9,723 nucleotides of DNA from contig PTKB01000087.1 of the NCBI GenBank assembly GCA_002937555.1, positions 1-9,723 of the forward strand. Direction: 5' to 3'. Below the pieces are notes generated by a model. It ran no database searches and had not been told where the DNA came from. It saw only the letters and a program-made list of their open reading frames with translations. This stretch comes from Alphaproteobacteria bacterium MarineAlpha10_Bin2 (GTDB taxonomy: Bacteria; Pseudomonadota; Alphaproteobacteria; UBA828). Below, piece after piece: positions 1 to 6,801 of the stretch. The position numbers and the translations under genes are program-made. How positions within the stretch are numbered: the stretch's first letter is position 1; each line of letters begins with the position of its first letter.

Positions 1-204
1 CAAGCCGCGCCACGGCAAAGCATCGTCGATCTCCGGCGCGCCGAACGGCAGCGCACCCAGCGAACCGGTCCGCTTGCCCGCCATATCCCCGGAGCCCGCC
101 CGCTCCAGGGCGTCAATGCGGCGGCGCAACTCAGCCACCCCGGCGGGGGGAGCTTGCGGCGCGGCGCGGCCGGCGGCGGCACTGGAGGGAACGGCGCGAA
201 GCAT
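1..204 (-). CDS. imuA: ImuA-like SOS mutagenesis protein, N-terminal part (runs off the window)
   Basis: Reading the minus strand from the ATG at 204 gives 68 codons, open to the window edge. The N-terminus is Ala/Pro-rich and low in complexity. It is followed by a short helix (VAELRRRIDALE, residues 23-34) and then LPFGAPEIDDALPWRGL (52-68), which matches the typical opening of ImuA/SulA-like RecA-fold proteins (a 'LPFG..EID.ALPWGGL' pattern). ImuA works with ImuB and DnaE2 in damage-induced translesion synthesis; its neighbours imuB and dnaE2 would lie to the left, outside the window. Purine-rich AAGGAAAGG sits upstream of the ATG as a plausible ribosome binding site. The identification is strengthened by an independent signal, a LexA box over a good promoter 73-110 bp upstream. 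The RecA-like core is not visible, so the family call rests on the N-terminus plus regulation. Confidence 0.8.
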   Translation of the reverse strand, partial: MLRAVPSSAAAGRAAPQAPPAGVAELRRRIDALERAGSGDMAGKRTGSLGALPFGAPEIDDALPWRGL

Positions 205-276
205 AAAAGACAGCCTTTCCTTGGCCGGGCCAAGCCGGCGAGCACAGGGTTTCGTCGCATTGTTCATTTATTTTGT

Positions 277-291
277 GTTCTCTTTTTGTTC
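277..291 (-). promoter_or_regulatory. LexA (SOS) box, GTTC-N7-GTTC
   Basis: An exact direct repeat GTTC-TCTTTTT-GTTC is present; read toward imuA it is GAAC-N7-GAAC. This is the known operator of alphaproteobacterial LexA, unlike the CTG-N10-CAG palindrome of enterobacteria. It overlaps the -10 element of the minus-strand promoter at 288-315, so bound repressor would block RNA polymerase until RecA-driven LexA cleavage. Confidence 0.8.
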
Positions 292-315
292 TATCAGAAC
301 AGAACGTCCTGTCAA
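288..315 (-). promoter_or_regulatory. Sigma-70-type promoter for imuA
   Basis: On the minus strand there is a perfect -35 TTGACA (310-315), a 16-bp spacer and a -10 TAGAAC (288-293; four of six consensus bases). The last four bases of the -10 are the first half of the LexA box. Transcription would begin near 281 and give a leader of about 75 nt before the imuA ATG. No equally good promoter was found for the plus-strand genes leaving this 224-bp divergent region (205-428). Confidence 0.65.
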
Positions 316-428
316 GAACGCAAAACGGGCCCGGGTTGCAAAAACCCCATCAGGAACGCCCGAGATTGCAGGACAATGCCAAGCGTTCTAACGTCACAAC
401 GACAAAACAAAACCCAGGGACGACAGAC

Positions 429-1054
429 ATGCGGCCCTACCTGCTGATCTACCGTGCCATCCTCGTCAACGTGATCGGATTCGCGTTGCTGGCAATTGCC
501 GCGGTGAAAGGCTGGATTGCCGAGTTGCTGGCCGCCGATGTGACCGACCTGGTGATCGTTATATTTGTGGTGTTCCTGGTCGGGCTTGCGATCTGCGCCG
601 AAAAGATCGTCACCACAGCCGCTACACTAACCGGCTGCTCGGCGCGGCGGCGGATCTGCCCGGCCCGGCCGGCCTTTATATCGACGGCCCGCCGGAATTG
701 CTCGCCGAGGCGCTTAAGTCGAAGCTATTCAGCCGCATCGCGGTGGTGCGCCAATTCGCCGCCGCGCTCGTCGTCCTCGGCCTGGTGGGCACCGTGATCG
801 GATTTATCATCGCGCTCTCGGGCGTCACCGCCGAGGATGCCGGTGACGTGAGCACCGTGCGGCCGATGATCTCGACCCTCATCAGCGGCATGTCGGTAGC
901 GCTCTATACCACCCTTGTGGGGGCCCTACTCGGCCTCTGGCTGACCATCAACTACCGGATTCTCTCGACCGGAACGGCAACGCTTTATAGCGAGATGCTG
1001 ACACGCAAATGGAAGAGTTTGACGACGACAGCGGAACAATCTTCCGCGACGTAA
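429..1054 (+). pseudogene. MotA/TolQ/ExbB-like proton-channel subunit, frameshifted
   Basis: The gene opens at ATG 429, preceded by AGGGA as ribosome binding site. The first frame codes for about 62 residues with two hydrophobic segments (about 10-30 and 41-57), then degenerates into Arg/Ser-rich junk ending at 797. The -1 frame takes over at about 614-617 and encodes residues beginning SRYTNRLLGAAADLPG, then two further membrane segments. One contains LGLVGTVIGFI and the other ISTLISGMSVALYTTLVGALLG, the hallmark helices of the MotA/TolQ/ExbB stator family. Joined, the product would be about 208 residues with four membrane helices, a normal architecture for the family. The open second part alone runs 698-1054 (TTG start). 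Such proteins form an inner-membrane pentamer that conducts protons with an ExbD/TolR-like partner, and the next gene fits that role. No canonical slippery heptamer is evident, so a one-base deletion or sequence error is likelier than programmed frameshifting. Confidence 0.75.
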
Positions 1055-1611
1055 TCCTCTTGGCGCTGTCCGGTTTCGTGGCGCTGGTGGTGATGATGAT
1101 ACCGTTCATCAATCCGCCCGCCGAAACCGAGCTGGAAACAAGCACGACCGAACCCGGAAACGTCATTGTCGAAATCCATTGGCCGCCCGAACTCGATGCC
1201 GATATCGATCTTTGGGTGCGCGCACCCGGCGACATACCGGTCGGCTATTCCAACAAGGGCACGGCGCTGGTTAATCTGTTGCGCGACGACCTCGGCCAAT
1301 TCAACGATCTCACGGAGTCCAATTACGAGGTGACCTACAGCCGCGGCATCGTCGCCGGCGAATGGATCGTCAACCTGCACGCCTTCCGCATGGACCCGGA
1401 ACGTCCGCCGCCCTATACCATCCGCACCGTGGTCAGCGTCATGCGGCCCGACTTCCTGCGCCCGGTGCAGATATTGGAAAAGCAAACCGACCTCACGCGC
1501 CTCGGCCAGGAGCGCACCGTGTTCCGCTTCAAGCTTAACCAGGAAGGCAAGCTCATCCGCGGCAGCACGAACGATTTACAGCGCTCGCTGGTGATCGATC
1601 CCGATGGATAA
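1009..1611 (+). CDS. Single-pass membrane protein with ExbD/TolR-like helix and predicted beta-sandwich periplasmic domain
   Basis: This 200-residue protein overlaps the end of the channel gene by 46 bp. An acidic N-tail (residues 1-10) precedes one membrane helix (about 14-34) that starts FRDVILLAL. That resembles the ExbD/TolR helix start (F-x-D-V-x-L), whose Asp carries the transported proton; here the candidate is Asp14. After the helix comes a Pro-containing stalk and a beta-rich domain. Residues 48-80 contain VIVEIHWPPELDADIDLWV and APGD, like the 'W....DiDLhV..P.G' signature of DUF2135/YfaP-type domains. An ExbD peptidoglycan-binding or periplasmic fold is not recognisable. Topology, order after a TolQ-like gene and the Asp suggest it is the stator partner of the channel subunit; this role is inferred. 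No later Met would keep the helix, which supports the ATG at 1009. Confidence 0.7.
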   Translation: MEEFDDDSGTIFRDVILLALSGFVALVVMMIPFINPPAETELETSTTEPGNVIVEIHWPPELDADIDLWVRAPGDIPVGYSNKGTALVNLLRDDLGQFNDLTESNYEVTYSRGIVAGEWIVNLHAFRMDPERPPPYTIRTVVSVMRPDFLRPVQILEKQTDLTRLGQERTVFRFKLNQEGKLIRGSTNDLQRSLVIDPDG

Positions 1612-2140
1612 TCTCCACTTCACTTTCGCCGGCTTCGCGCTGCTGTTCGTCGCGCTCGCGGCGATCGCGATCTGGTCGCGCAAGAAAGCGCTATGGAGAA
1701 TCACCGCCCTCGCGCTGGTTATTGCCATGCTACCGCTCGGTTACTTTGCTTATCTCGATCTGCTCGCCAAACCCAAGCCAATGCGCCTCGAGTTTCGCGA
1801 ACTCGGTGAGACTGAAGTCATTTCAGCCGTCCTCAAGGAAGACGAGGCGATTTACCTGTGGCTCAACGTGGCGGACCAACCGCGCTTTTATGAATTGCCT
1901 TGGGACGATGATACCGCGCTTGAGTTGCAAACCGTCATGCGCGACGCGCGGCGCAAAGGCACAGGCGTCGGCATGCGATTGCAGGAATTGGTGGAAGGCG
2001 CGTTCGAGGACACTGAAGAAATCCGCGCGGCGCAAAAATTTTACGCGCTGCCCTACCCGGCACCACCGGAAAAAACAGCGCGTGATCGAAAGTCCAAAAT
2101 GGGAAATGTAGCACTTTGCCGATCTTGGGCGGTGCCTTAG
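1604..2140 (+). CDS. Two-pass membrane protein of unknown function
   Basis: The 178-residue product starts at an ATG that overlaps the previous stop by 8 bp, so it is probably translationally coupled. Two hydrophobic helices are visible, at about 7-24 and 32-51, separated by a short basic turn (SRKKALWR). They are followed by a soluble domain of about 120 residues with mixed beta and helical character, including a WLNVADQPRFYELPWDDD stretch (86-103). I do not recognise the family. Its tight linkage to the TolQ-like and ExbD-like genes suggests a third component of the same membrane complex. The last 15 or so residues look atypical, and the stop overlaps the converging minus-strand gene by 4 bp, so the native C-terminus may have been shorter. 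Confidence 0.65.
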   Translation: MDNLHFTFAGFALLFVALAAIAIWSRKKALWRITALALVIAMLPLGYFAYLDLLAKPKPMRLEFRELGETEVISAVLKEDEAIYLWLNVADQPRFYELPWDDDTALELQTVMRDARRKGTGVGMRLQELVEGAFEDTEEIRAAQKFYALPYPAPPEKTARDRKSKMGNVALCRSWAVP

Positions 2141-2394
2141 TCCTTAACGCGCGGCAGGTCGATGACTCGGCCCGCATCTTTTTTGACGTCGAAGCTGAAG
2201 CCCTTGCGAACCTCAACATTGCGCATGATGACCTCGAGTGCGGTGATGTCGAAGGGATCGGGTGTTAACGGCTCGGCATATCTGGCGCCGAGGCTGTGCA
2301 GCATTTCCAACTCGTTGGGAAGAAGCTGGTCCTCAACCTCTGCCGCGCGGTCGAGCATGGATTTGAACGCGGCATAGGCCGCCAGTTTGACCAT
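2137..2394 (-). CDS. Small protein of unknown function (85 aa), downstream of the dehydrogenase
   Basis: This short reading frame has an ATG 12 bp after the stop of the dehydrogenase gene and a purine-rich GGGGAAAG just upstream, so it is likely the second gene of that operon. The product is soluble, rich in charged and helical residues (AAYAAFKSMLDRAAEVEDQL at residues 5-24), and ends in a Lys/Asp-rich segment. No signal peptide, membrane segment or known motif is seen. It converges with the plus-strand membrane-protein gene and shares 4 bp with it. Balanced composition and operon position argue that it is real, but no function can be given. Confidence 0.6.
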   Translation of the reverse strand: MVKLAAYAAFKSMLDRAAEVEDQLLPNELEMLHSLGARYAEPLTPDPFDITALEVIMRNVEVRKGFSFDVKKDAGRVIDLPRVKD

Positions 2395-2406
2395 GTCTTC
2401 TTTCCC

Positions 2407-3183
2407 CTAAGCCGCCGTATAGCCGCCGTCGATGGCGAGTTCGCTACCGGTGACGAACTTGCTTTCGTCAGAAGCGAGATACAACACGCCGGCGGCAATT
2501 TCTTCCGGCTCGCCGACGCGCCCGATGGGATGCAGTTTTCCCAGTTCCGCAAAGCCGGTCGCGATATCGCCGTAATCGCGCCGGCAGGTTTCCTCCGTCA
2601 TCGCCGTATGAATATAGCCGGGGTGAATGGAATTGACACGGATGCCACTGCCGTCGCGCCCGCATTCGAGCGCCACCGCCTTGGTGAACAAACGCACCGC
2701 GCCCTTCGAGGCGCAATAGGCGGAGAGCTTCTCTTCTCCTGTGAGACCCAATATGGATGAGATATTAACGATGGAGCCGCCGCCGGCGCGGCGCATTGCC
2801 GGTACGGCGTGCTTGGTGCCGAGAAAAACGCCATCGATGTTGACCGCCATCACGGCGCGCCAGTCATCAAACGACATTTTGTCAACGCTCTCGACAATGG
2901 CGATGCCGGCATTGTTGACGAGAATATCGAGGCGACCGAATTCGGATTCGGTGGCGGCGATGGCGGCCTCCCAGGATGCCTCTTCGGTCACATCGAGGGA
3001 TAAGAACAACGCCTTGCCGCCCGCCTCGCGGATTGCCGTGACAACGTCCGCGCCCCGCCCTGCGTCGATATCCGCCACGGCGACACTCGCGCCTTCGGCC
3101 GCCAGGCACATCGCGATTGATTGACCAATCCCTGTCGCCGCGCCGCTTACCAAGGCCGCTTTTCCGGCCACCCGCCCTGCCAT
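2407..3183 (-). CDS. SDR-family NAD(P)-dependent oxidoreductase
   Basis: This is a classical short-chain dehydrogenase of 258 residues, the usual length. It has the nucleotide-binding loop GAATGIG (14-20), Asp38 at the end of the second strand (which normally selects NAD(H) over NADP(H)), NNAG (90-93), and the catalytic set Asn115, Ser143, Tyr156, Lys160 (YCASK). The C-terminus AIDGGYTAA is also typical. The reading frame could begin at a TTG at 3201, but the ATG at 3183 is preferred because a strong GGGAGGG lies about 7 bp before it. The substrate cannot be read from the sequence; FabG-like or secondary-alcohol dehydrogenase activity are both possible. It lies 36 bp from a divergent hydrolase gene and is followed by a small unknown gene. 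Confidence 0.9.
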   Translation of the reverse strand: MAGRVAGKAALVSGAATGIGQSIAMCLAAEGASVAVADIDAGRGADVVTAIREAGGKALFLSLDVTEEASWEAAIAATESEFGRLDILVNNAGIAIVESVDKMSFDDWRAVMAVNIDGVFLGTKHAVPAMRRAGGGSIVNISSILGLTGEEKLSAYCASKGAVRLFTKAVALECGRDGSGIRVNSIHPGYIHTAMTEETCRRDYGDIATGFAELGKLHPIGRVGEPEEIAAGVLYLASDESKFVTGSELAIDGGYTAA

Positions 3184-3219
3184 GTTACCGCCCTCCCGCA
3201 ATCATGTTAGATTTTCGCC

Positions 3220-3966
3220 ATGCCATTGCCCGTCGCCGATAGCTGGTTCGAAACACGCTCTTACAGTGACGATATTACACTGATATTCGAGCCCCATGTC
3301 ATTCCTGATATCCGCTGCAACATGTGGCATGTGCGCGGCCGCGAACGCGATCTGCTGTTCGATTCCGGCATGGGCGTGGTCAGCCTCAAGCGCTATGTTC
3401 CGCTGGTGACGGAGAAGCCGCTCCTCTGCGTCGCCAGCCACAGCCATTTCGATCATGTCGGCGGCCATCATGAATTCGATACGCGGCTCATTCACGCCAC
3501 AGAAGCGGAAATTCTGACCACTCCCAACCGGCGCAACACGGTGATCGCGGACTATGTCACGGCAGAAATATTCACCGCCGCGCCTTTCTCCGGATTTGAC
3601 GTAGACGATTACGCCATCCGCGCCGCGCCGCCGACCCGCCTTGTCGGCGACGGCGACATCCTCGACCTTGGTGACCGGCATTTTGACGTGCTGCATCTTC
3701 CCGGCCATTCGCCGGGCTGTATCGCCTTGTGGGAAGCGGCGACCGCAACGCTGCTGTCTGGGGACGTGGTCTATGACGGGCCACTCTTCGACACGCTTTA
3801 CCATTCGGTGCCCCAGGACTACGCCGTCAGCATGGAACGCCTACGCACTTTCAAAGTGGAGACCGTGCACGGCGGTCATTGGGCAAGTTTCGGGCACACG
3901 CGGTTTATCGATTTGATCGCTCAATATCTGGAAGGCATAAGAAAGCCTGGCTGCCCGGCCGAATGA
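3220..3966 (+). CDS. MBL-fold metallo-hydrolase
   Basis: The 248-residue protein carries the metal-binding signature HSHFDH (His74, His76, Asp78, His79), a second-site histidine in LPGHSPG (His163), the bridging Asp in SGDVVYDG (Asp182) and a terminal His in HGGH (His220). All the ligands for a dinuclear metal centre are therefore present. The family includes glyoxalase II-like thioesterases, lactonases and related hydrolases; the substrate is not evident. There is no signal peptide, so it should be cytoplasmic. The start has no obvious Shine-Dalgarno sequence and lies only 36 bp from the divergent dehydrogenase ATG, so it may be leaderless or poorly translated. The divergent arrangement hints that the hydrolase and dehydrogenase act in one pathway (inference). 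Confidence 0.88.
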   Translation: MPLPVADSWFETRSYSDDITLIFEPHVIPDIRCNMWHVRGRERDLLFDSGMGVVSLKRYVPLVTEKPLLCVASHSHFDHVGGHHEFDTRLIHATEAEILTTPNRRNTVIADYVTAEIFTAAPFSGFDVDDYAIRAAPPTRLVGDGDILDLGDRHFDVLHLPGHSPGCIALWEAATATLLSGDVVYDGPLFDTLYHSVPQDYAVSMERLRTFKVETVHGGHWASFGHTRFIDLIAQYLEGIRKPGCPAE

Positions 3967-3989
3967 TTGTGCGATTCCGAGACCGTTTG

Positions 3990-4020
3990 TTGCGGTTTAA
4001 GCTAGCTCCGTTCATAAGAT
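3990..4020 (+). promoter_or_regulatory. Possible promoter for the carbonic anhydrase gene
   Basis: In the 88-bp gap before the carbonic anhydrase gene there is TTGCGG (3990-3995), a 17-bp spacer and CATAAG (4013-4018, within CATAAGAT). Both elements match the sigma-70 consensus only partly. The gap itself and this pattern suggest that the gene is not simply co-transcribed from the hydrolase. Confidence 0.3.
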
Positions 4021-4054
4021 TTGGAGAAATTGACCTTGCGACGGAAAGCGTGAC

Positions 4055-4705
4055 ATGGCGGAAATCGACATTCTTCTGAATGGCTTTAGAAAATTTCGCG
4101 AGCTGTATTACCAGAAATCACCGAACCTTTATCGAGATCTGATTCGTCACGGGCAGAACCCACGTTTCGCGGTTCTGGCCTGTTCGGATGCACGGGTCGA
4201 CCCGGCGATTGTTCTTCAGACCGAGCCGGGCGACATCTTCGCCGTGCGTAATGTGGCCGCTTTGGTGCCGCCCTTCGAAGAGGACGGTCTCTACCACGGC
4301 ACTAGCGCGGCGTTGGAATTTGCGGTCAGGGAACTGCATGTCGAGCATGTCATCATCATCGGCCATGCCCATTGCGGTGGCGTCGCCGCCATGATTCGCA
4401 AACAAGAGGGCGGCGAAGACATCGGCGCCGGCGAAGGTAAATTCATCGGCGCCTGGACTGACCTGCTGCGTGGCGCCCATGAACGCGCCCTGGCGGATAA
4501 TCCGGAGCTGAAGGGTGATGCCTTATTGAGCGCTTCGGAACGCCAGGCGGTACGCCTGTCCCTCGACAATCTGTCGACGTTTCCGTTTATCCGCGAGGCA
4601 GTGGCCGCCGGAAAATTAAGCCTGCAAGGCTGGTACCTCAATATCTTTGACGGCGCCCTAGAAATCTGGGACCCGGACAGCGAGAATTTCAGGCAGGTGA
4701 GCTAA
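4055..4705 (+). CDS. Beta-class carbonic anhydrase
   Basis: This 216-residue protein interconverts CO2 and bicarbonate using a zinc ion. The ligands are clear: Cys43 in ACSDAR, with the Asp45-Arg47 dyad, and His104 plus Cys107 in GHAHCGG. The EPGDIFAVRNVAALVPP stretch (57-73) and C-terminal GWYLNIFDGALEIWD are also typical of bacterial beta enzymes, and the length is normal. GGAAAG about 6 bp before the ATG is a good ribosome binding site. No signal peptide is seen, so it is cytoplasmic, probably supplying bicarbonate to carboxylases. It ends 11 bp from the converging HpaB-like gene; no convincing terminator hairpin lies between them. Confidence 0.95.
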   Translation: MAEIDILLNGFRKFRELYYQKSPNLYRDLIRHGQNPRFAVLACSDARVDPAIVLQTEPGDIFAVRNVAALVPPFEEDGLYHGTSAALEFAVRELHVEHVIIIGHAHCGGVAAMIRKQEGGEDIGAGEGKFIGAWTDLLRGAHERALADNPELKGDALLSASERQAVRLSLDNLSTFPFIREAVAAGKLSLQGWYLNIFDGALEIWDPDSENFRQVS

Positions 4706-4716
4706 AGCCGCCAAAT

Positions 4717-6249
4717 CTACGGCGTGGCCTTATCTTCTTCCGGCGCTTGACAGCCGTCCGCGCAGCAGCGTCCTGGTTGATCGCCCGTTTCGGTTTCGCT
4801 CTGTTCCGAGTCGAGAAGACCGCGGTCGAGCAGGCTTTCGACCAGGGCGACTTTGTCTTCCAACGGATAGCTGCGATAGATTTCCAGGCTCGTCGCCGCC
4901 GGAGACCCGCCGCCATGAAGGCTGATAAGCGAAAACCATCCTGCTGTGTCCGACGCCGTTATGTCGCCAAGAAAGCGGGCTACCGCGCGCCGGCGCTCGG
5001 GCGGAATATCGTCCTTGCCCTGCCATAATTCTTCGAGGCGCGCCGCGGTCTGGGGGTTGTGGTCCTCGTCCGGCCCCGGCAGGGCGACGATCAAGCCGCC
5101 CGAAAGGTCATGCGCGATACGCTGCATGTCATAAATCTGGGTCGACAAGAGCAGTTTGCCGACATTGGCGAAAATGCGCTCCGGCTCGGCGCAGCCCGAC
5201 GCGTCCGGCACTCCGTAGGTCGAGCTGGCGACGCCGCAAGCGAAAAAACCTTCAACGATCTTGATTAACTCAACCATCCGCTCGCGCAGATGCGTGCCGC
5301 CCGCCGCGTCGAGGCCGTTTGCTTCCGCCATCATCAGCGATGCGCCGATCAGGAGATCGCCGAAACCGGCGCGCGCACCGATGCAGCTATGACGATGATG
5401 ACAGGCATAGGCACGCGTCAAAAATTGCGCATGTTGCCATTCGCCGGCCATGAACACATTTTGCCAAGGCACGAAGACATCCTCGAAGACGCAAACGCCG
5501 GTCGATTGACCGTAACGCCCGCTAAAGACCGCGGCATCGTCCCCGGGCCGACCGGCGGGACGTGTGATTATGGTTAAGCCCTTTGCATCGATGGGGACGG
5601 CACAGCAAACGGCGAACTCGCTATCCGCTTCCACCATATTGCGCCCGGGCATGACCAGGAGCTCGTGCATATAGGGCGCGCCGGTGACGATCGCCTTGGT
5701 GCCTGAAATGACGAATCCGTCGGCGCGGCGCTCGCGGATATGCACATAAGCATTGGTGTTTGTTTGTTCGTGCGGGCGCTTGGAACGGTCGCCCTTGGCA
5801 TCGGTCATGGCGACGCCGAGCGTTAAATCTTCCGCTTGAACACGGTGCAGGTAAGCGCCAAAGCGCTGATGCAGGTCACCGCCCGCTTCGGCCTCGATGC
5901 GGTAGGTGGCCTGATGAATGGCATTCAGCGCATCCTGGCTGAGATAGCGCTGGGCACAGCCGACACGCTGGCATACCAGGCGCACCGCCTCGAGCTTGTT
6001 CAAAAGATCCCGGGAAGAACGGTTGATATGAAGAAAGCGGTTTACCTTGGCGCTGCTTGATTGCTCTTCCGCCACCATCACCGGCTGGTGCCGTTCGAGC
6101 TTGGCGAAATCATAAGTCACGCCGACGGCCGCGACGCCCGGCGCAAGGCGCGGCTCATCGGCAACCGAATTTATTTGCGCGCCATCAAGAAACACGGTGG
6201 GGCTATAGCCGCGCAAGGACTCCCGGTATTCCTCGCCGCTCATCAACAT
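4717..6249 (-). CDS. HpaB / 4-hydroxybutyryl-CoA dehydratase superfamily protein with a Cys-rich tail
   Basis: The product has 510 residues. The N-terminus (SGEEYRESLRGYSPTVFLDG), the middle region (GVAMTDAKGDRSKRP, 145-159; FVISGTKAIVTGAPYMHE, 179-196) and the VFEDVFVPWQNVFMAGEW segment (254-271) match the 4-hydroxyphenylacetate 3-hydroxylase family, which has an acyl-CoA-dehydrogenase-like flavin fold. The family includes FADH2-dependent phenol monooxygenases and the [4Fe-4S]-flavin 4-hydroxybutyryl-CoA dehydratase. By my recalled alignment only two of the dehydratase's four cluster ligands remain (Cys98, His285); the other two positions are Tyr102 and Ala292. This favours a monooxygenase or another cluster-free role. 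A C-terminal extension after about residue 480 is acidic and ends with GRCCADGC (493-500), a possible metal or redox site. The ATG follows the preceding stop directly, with GAGGGG upstream. No reductase (HpaC) gene is present in the window. Confidence 0.8.
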   Translation of the reverse strand: MLMSGEEYRESLRGYSPTVFLDGAQINSVADEPRLAPGVAAVGVTYDFAKLERHQPVMVAEEQSSSAKVNRFLHINRSSRDLLNKLEAVRLVCQRVGCAQRYLSQDALNAIHQATYRIEAEAGGDLHQRFGAYLHRVQAEDLTLGVAMTDAKGDRSKRPHEQTNTNAYVHIRERRADGFVISGTKAIVTGAPYMHELLVMPGRNMVEADSEFAVCCAVPIDAKGLTIITRPAGRPGDDAAVFSGRYGQSTGVCVFEDVFVPWQNVFMAGEWQHAQFLTRAYACHHRHSCIGARAGFGDLLIGASLMMAEANGLDAAGGTHLRERMVELIKIVEGFFACGVASSTYGVPDASGCAEPERIFANVGKLLLSTQIYDMQRIAHDLSGGLIVALPGPDEDHNPQTAARLEELWQGKDDIPPERRRAVARFLGDITASDTAGWFSLISLHGGGSPAATSLEIYRSYPLEDKVALVESLLDRGLLDSEQSETETGDQPGRCCADGCQAPEEDKATP

Positions 6250-6801
6250 TTACGACCCCTCGTTCGGCTGTACGGGTATCTTCGAGCAGGGCGGATTGTC
6301 AGGTAATTGCGTCGCCTTCTCGGCGCGCCCTTGCTCGCCAGCCGGTATATATAAGCATTCGCCGGACGCGGCGCCATCGAATCCTGCGAGAAACAAGACG
6401 GCCCGGGTGCTCGCCGGCAGGACGATGATTCGGTATGGCGTGGTCAATACCTGCGCCACGAAGGCGTCCGGCGCGGGTGCCAATTCTCGCACTCTGAAAA
6501 GCTGTACTGTTTCCGTTTGGCCGGCGGGCTCGATGGCAAGATCGTAACCACCCGATCTGCGCAAGCCGAGAAAGACCGCCAGTGCCATGTGACGCCCCGC
6601 ATGAATAACTTGCGGCGGCGGCCGCCTCAGTTCCGCCCATAATTGTGACCAAGAGTCCGAATCGCGGATGACTTGGGCCGAGAACAGTTGATAGGGAGAA
6701 TATGCTCCAGACCATTCCGAATGTTCGGAATTTCCCCCCGATATTGCTTCCTGTGCCGGCATCAGGATAAGTACGCAAATGAGAAACGCCGCGGCTTTCA
6801 T
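6250..6801 (-). CDS. Exported PrcB-like (protease complex subunit PrcB C-terminal domain) protein
   Basis: This 183-residue protein begins with a signal peptide (MKAAAFLICVLILMPAQ, cleavage probably near residue 21); there is no lipobox. The mature part holds SWSQLWAEL (51-59), then LAVFLGLRRSGGYDLAIE (73-90), and later TTPYRIIVLPA, which is the pattern of PrcB C-terminal domains ('vvv..G.r.tGGY.v.i ... t.Py.vv.vp'). In Treponema, PrcB belongs to the dentilisin protease complex; in most bacteria the domain's role is unknown, so a protease link here is only inherited from the name. Its ATG overlaps the upstream stop as ATGA and its stop touches the next ATG, so it is the middle gene of a three-gene operon. 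An exported protein between two cytoplasmic enzymes is unexpected. Confidence 0.7.
   Translation of the reverse strand: MKAAAFLICVLILMPAQEAISGGNSEHSEWSGAYSPYQLFSAQVIRDSDSWSQLWAELRRPPPQVIHAGRHMALAVFLGLRRSGGYDLAIEPAGQTETVQLFRVRELAPAPDAFVAQVLTTPYRIIVLPASTRAVLFLAGFDGAASGECLYIPAGEQGRAEKATQLPDNPPCSKIPVQPNEGS

Noticed and set aside
366..394. Promoter TTGCAG-17-TAACGT for the channel operon
   Set aside because: The -10 matches only three of six consensus bases, too weak to list as a feature.
74..447. Short plus-strand frames across the imuA start and the divergent promoter
   Set aside because: They have Arg/Ala-rich composition, cross the LexA box and promoter, and oppose the imuA reading frame.
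600..625. Programmed -1 ribosomal frameshifting in the channel gene
   Set aside because: No X-XXY-YYZ slippery heptamer is present in the zero frame, and no clear downstream stem-loop was seen.
985..1485. A 166-codon minus-strand frame opposite the ExbD-like gene
   Set aside because: It is His/Gly-rich with no recognisable domain and lies fully inside a better supported gene that is operon-linked to its neighbours.
3202..3804. A 200-codon open frame on the minus strand opposite the MBL-fold hydrolase
   Set aside because: The plus frame holds a complete set of metal ligands and typical family motifs; the minus frame is an antisense shadow, common in GC-rich DNA.
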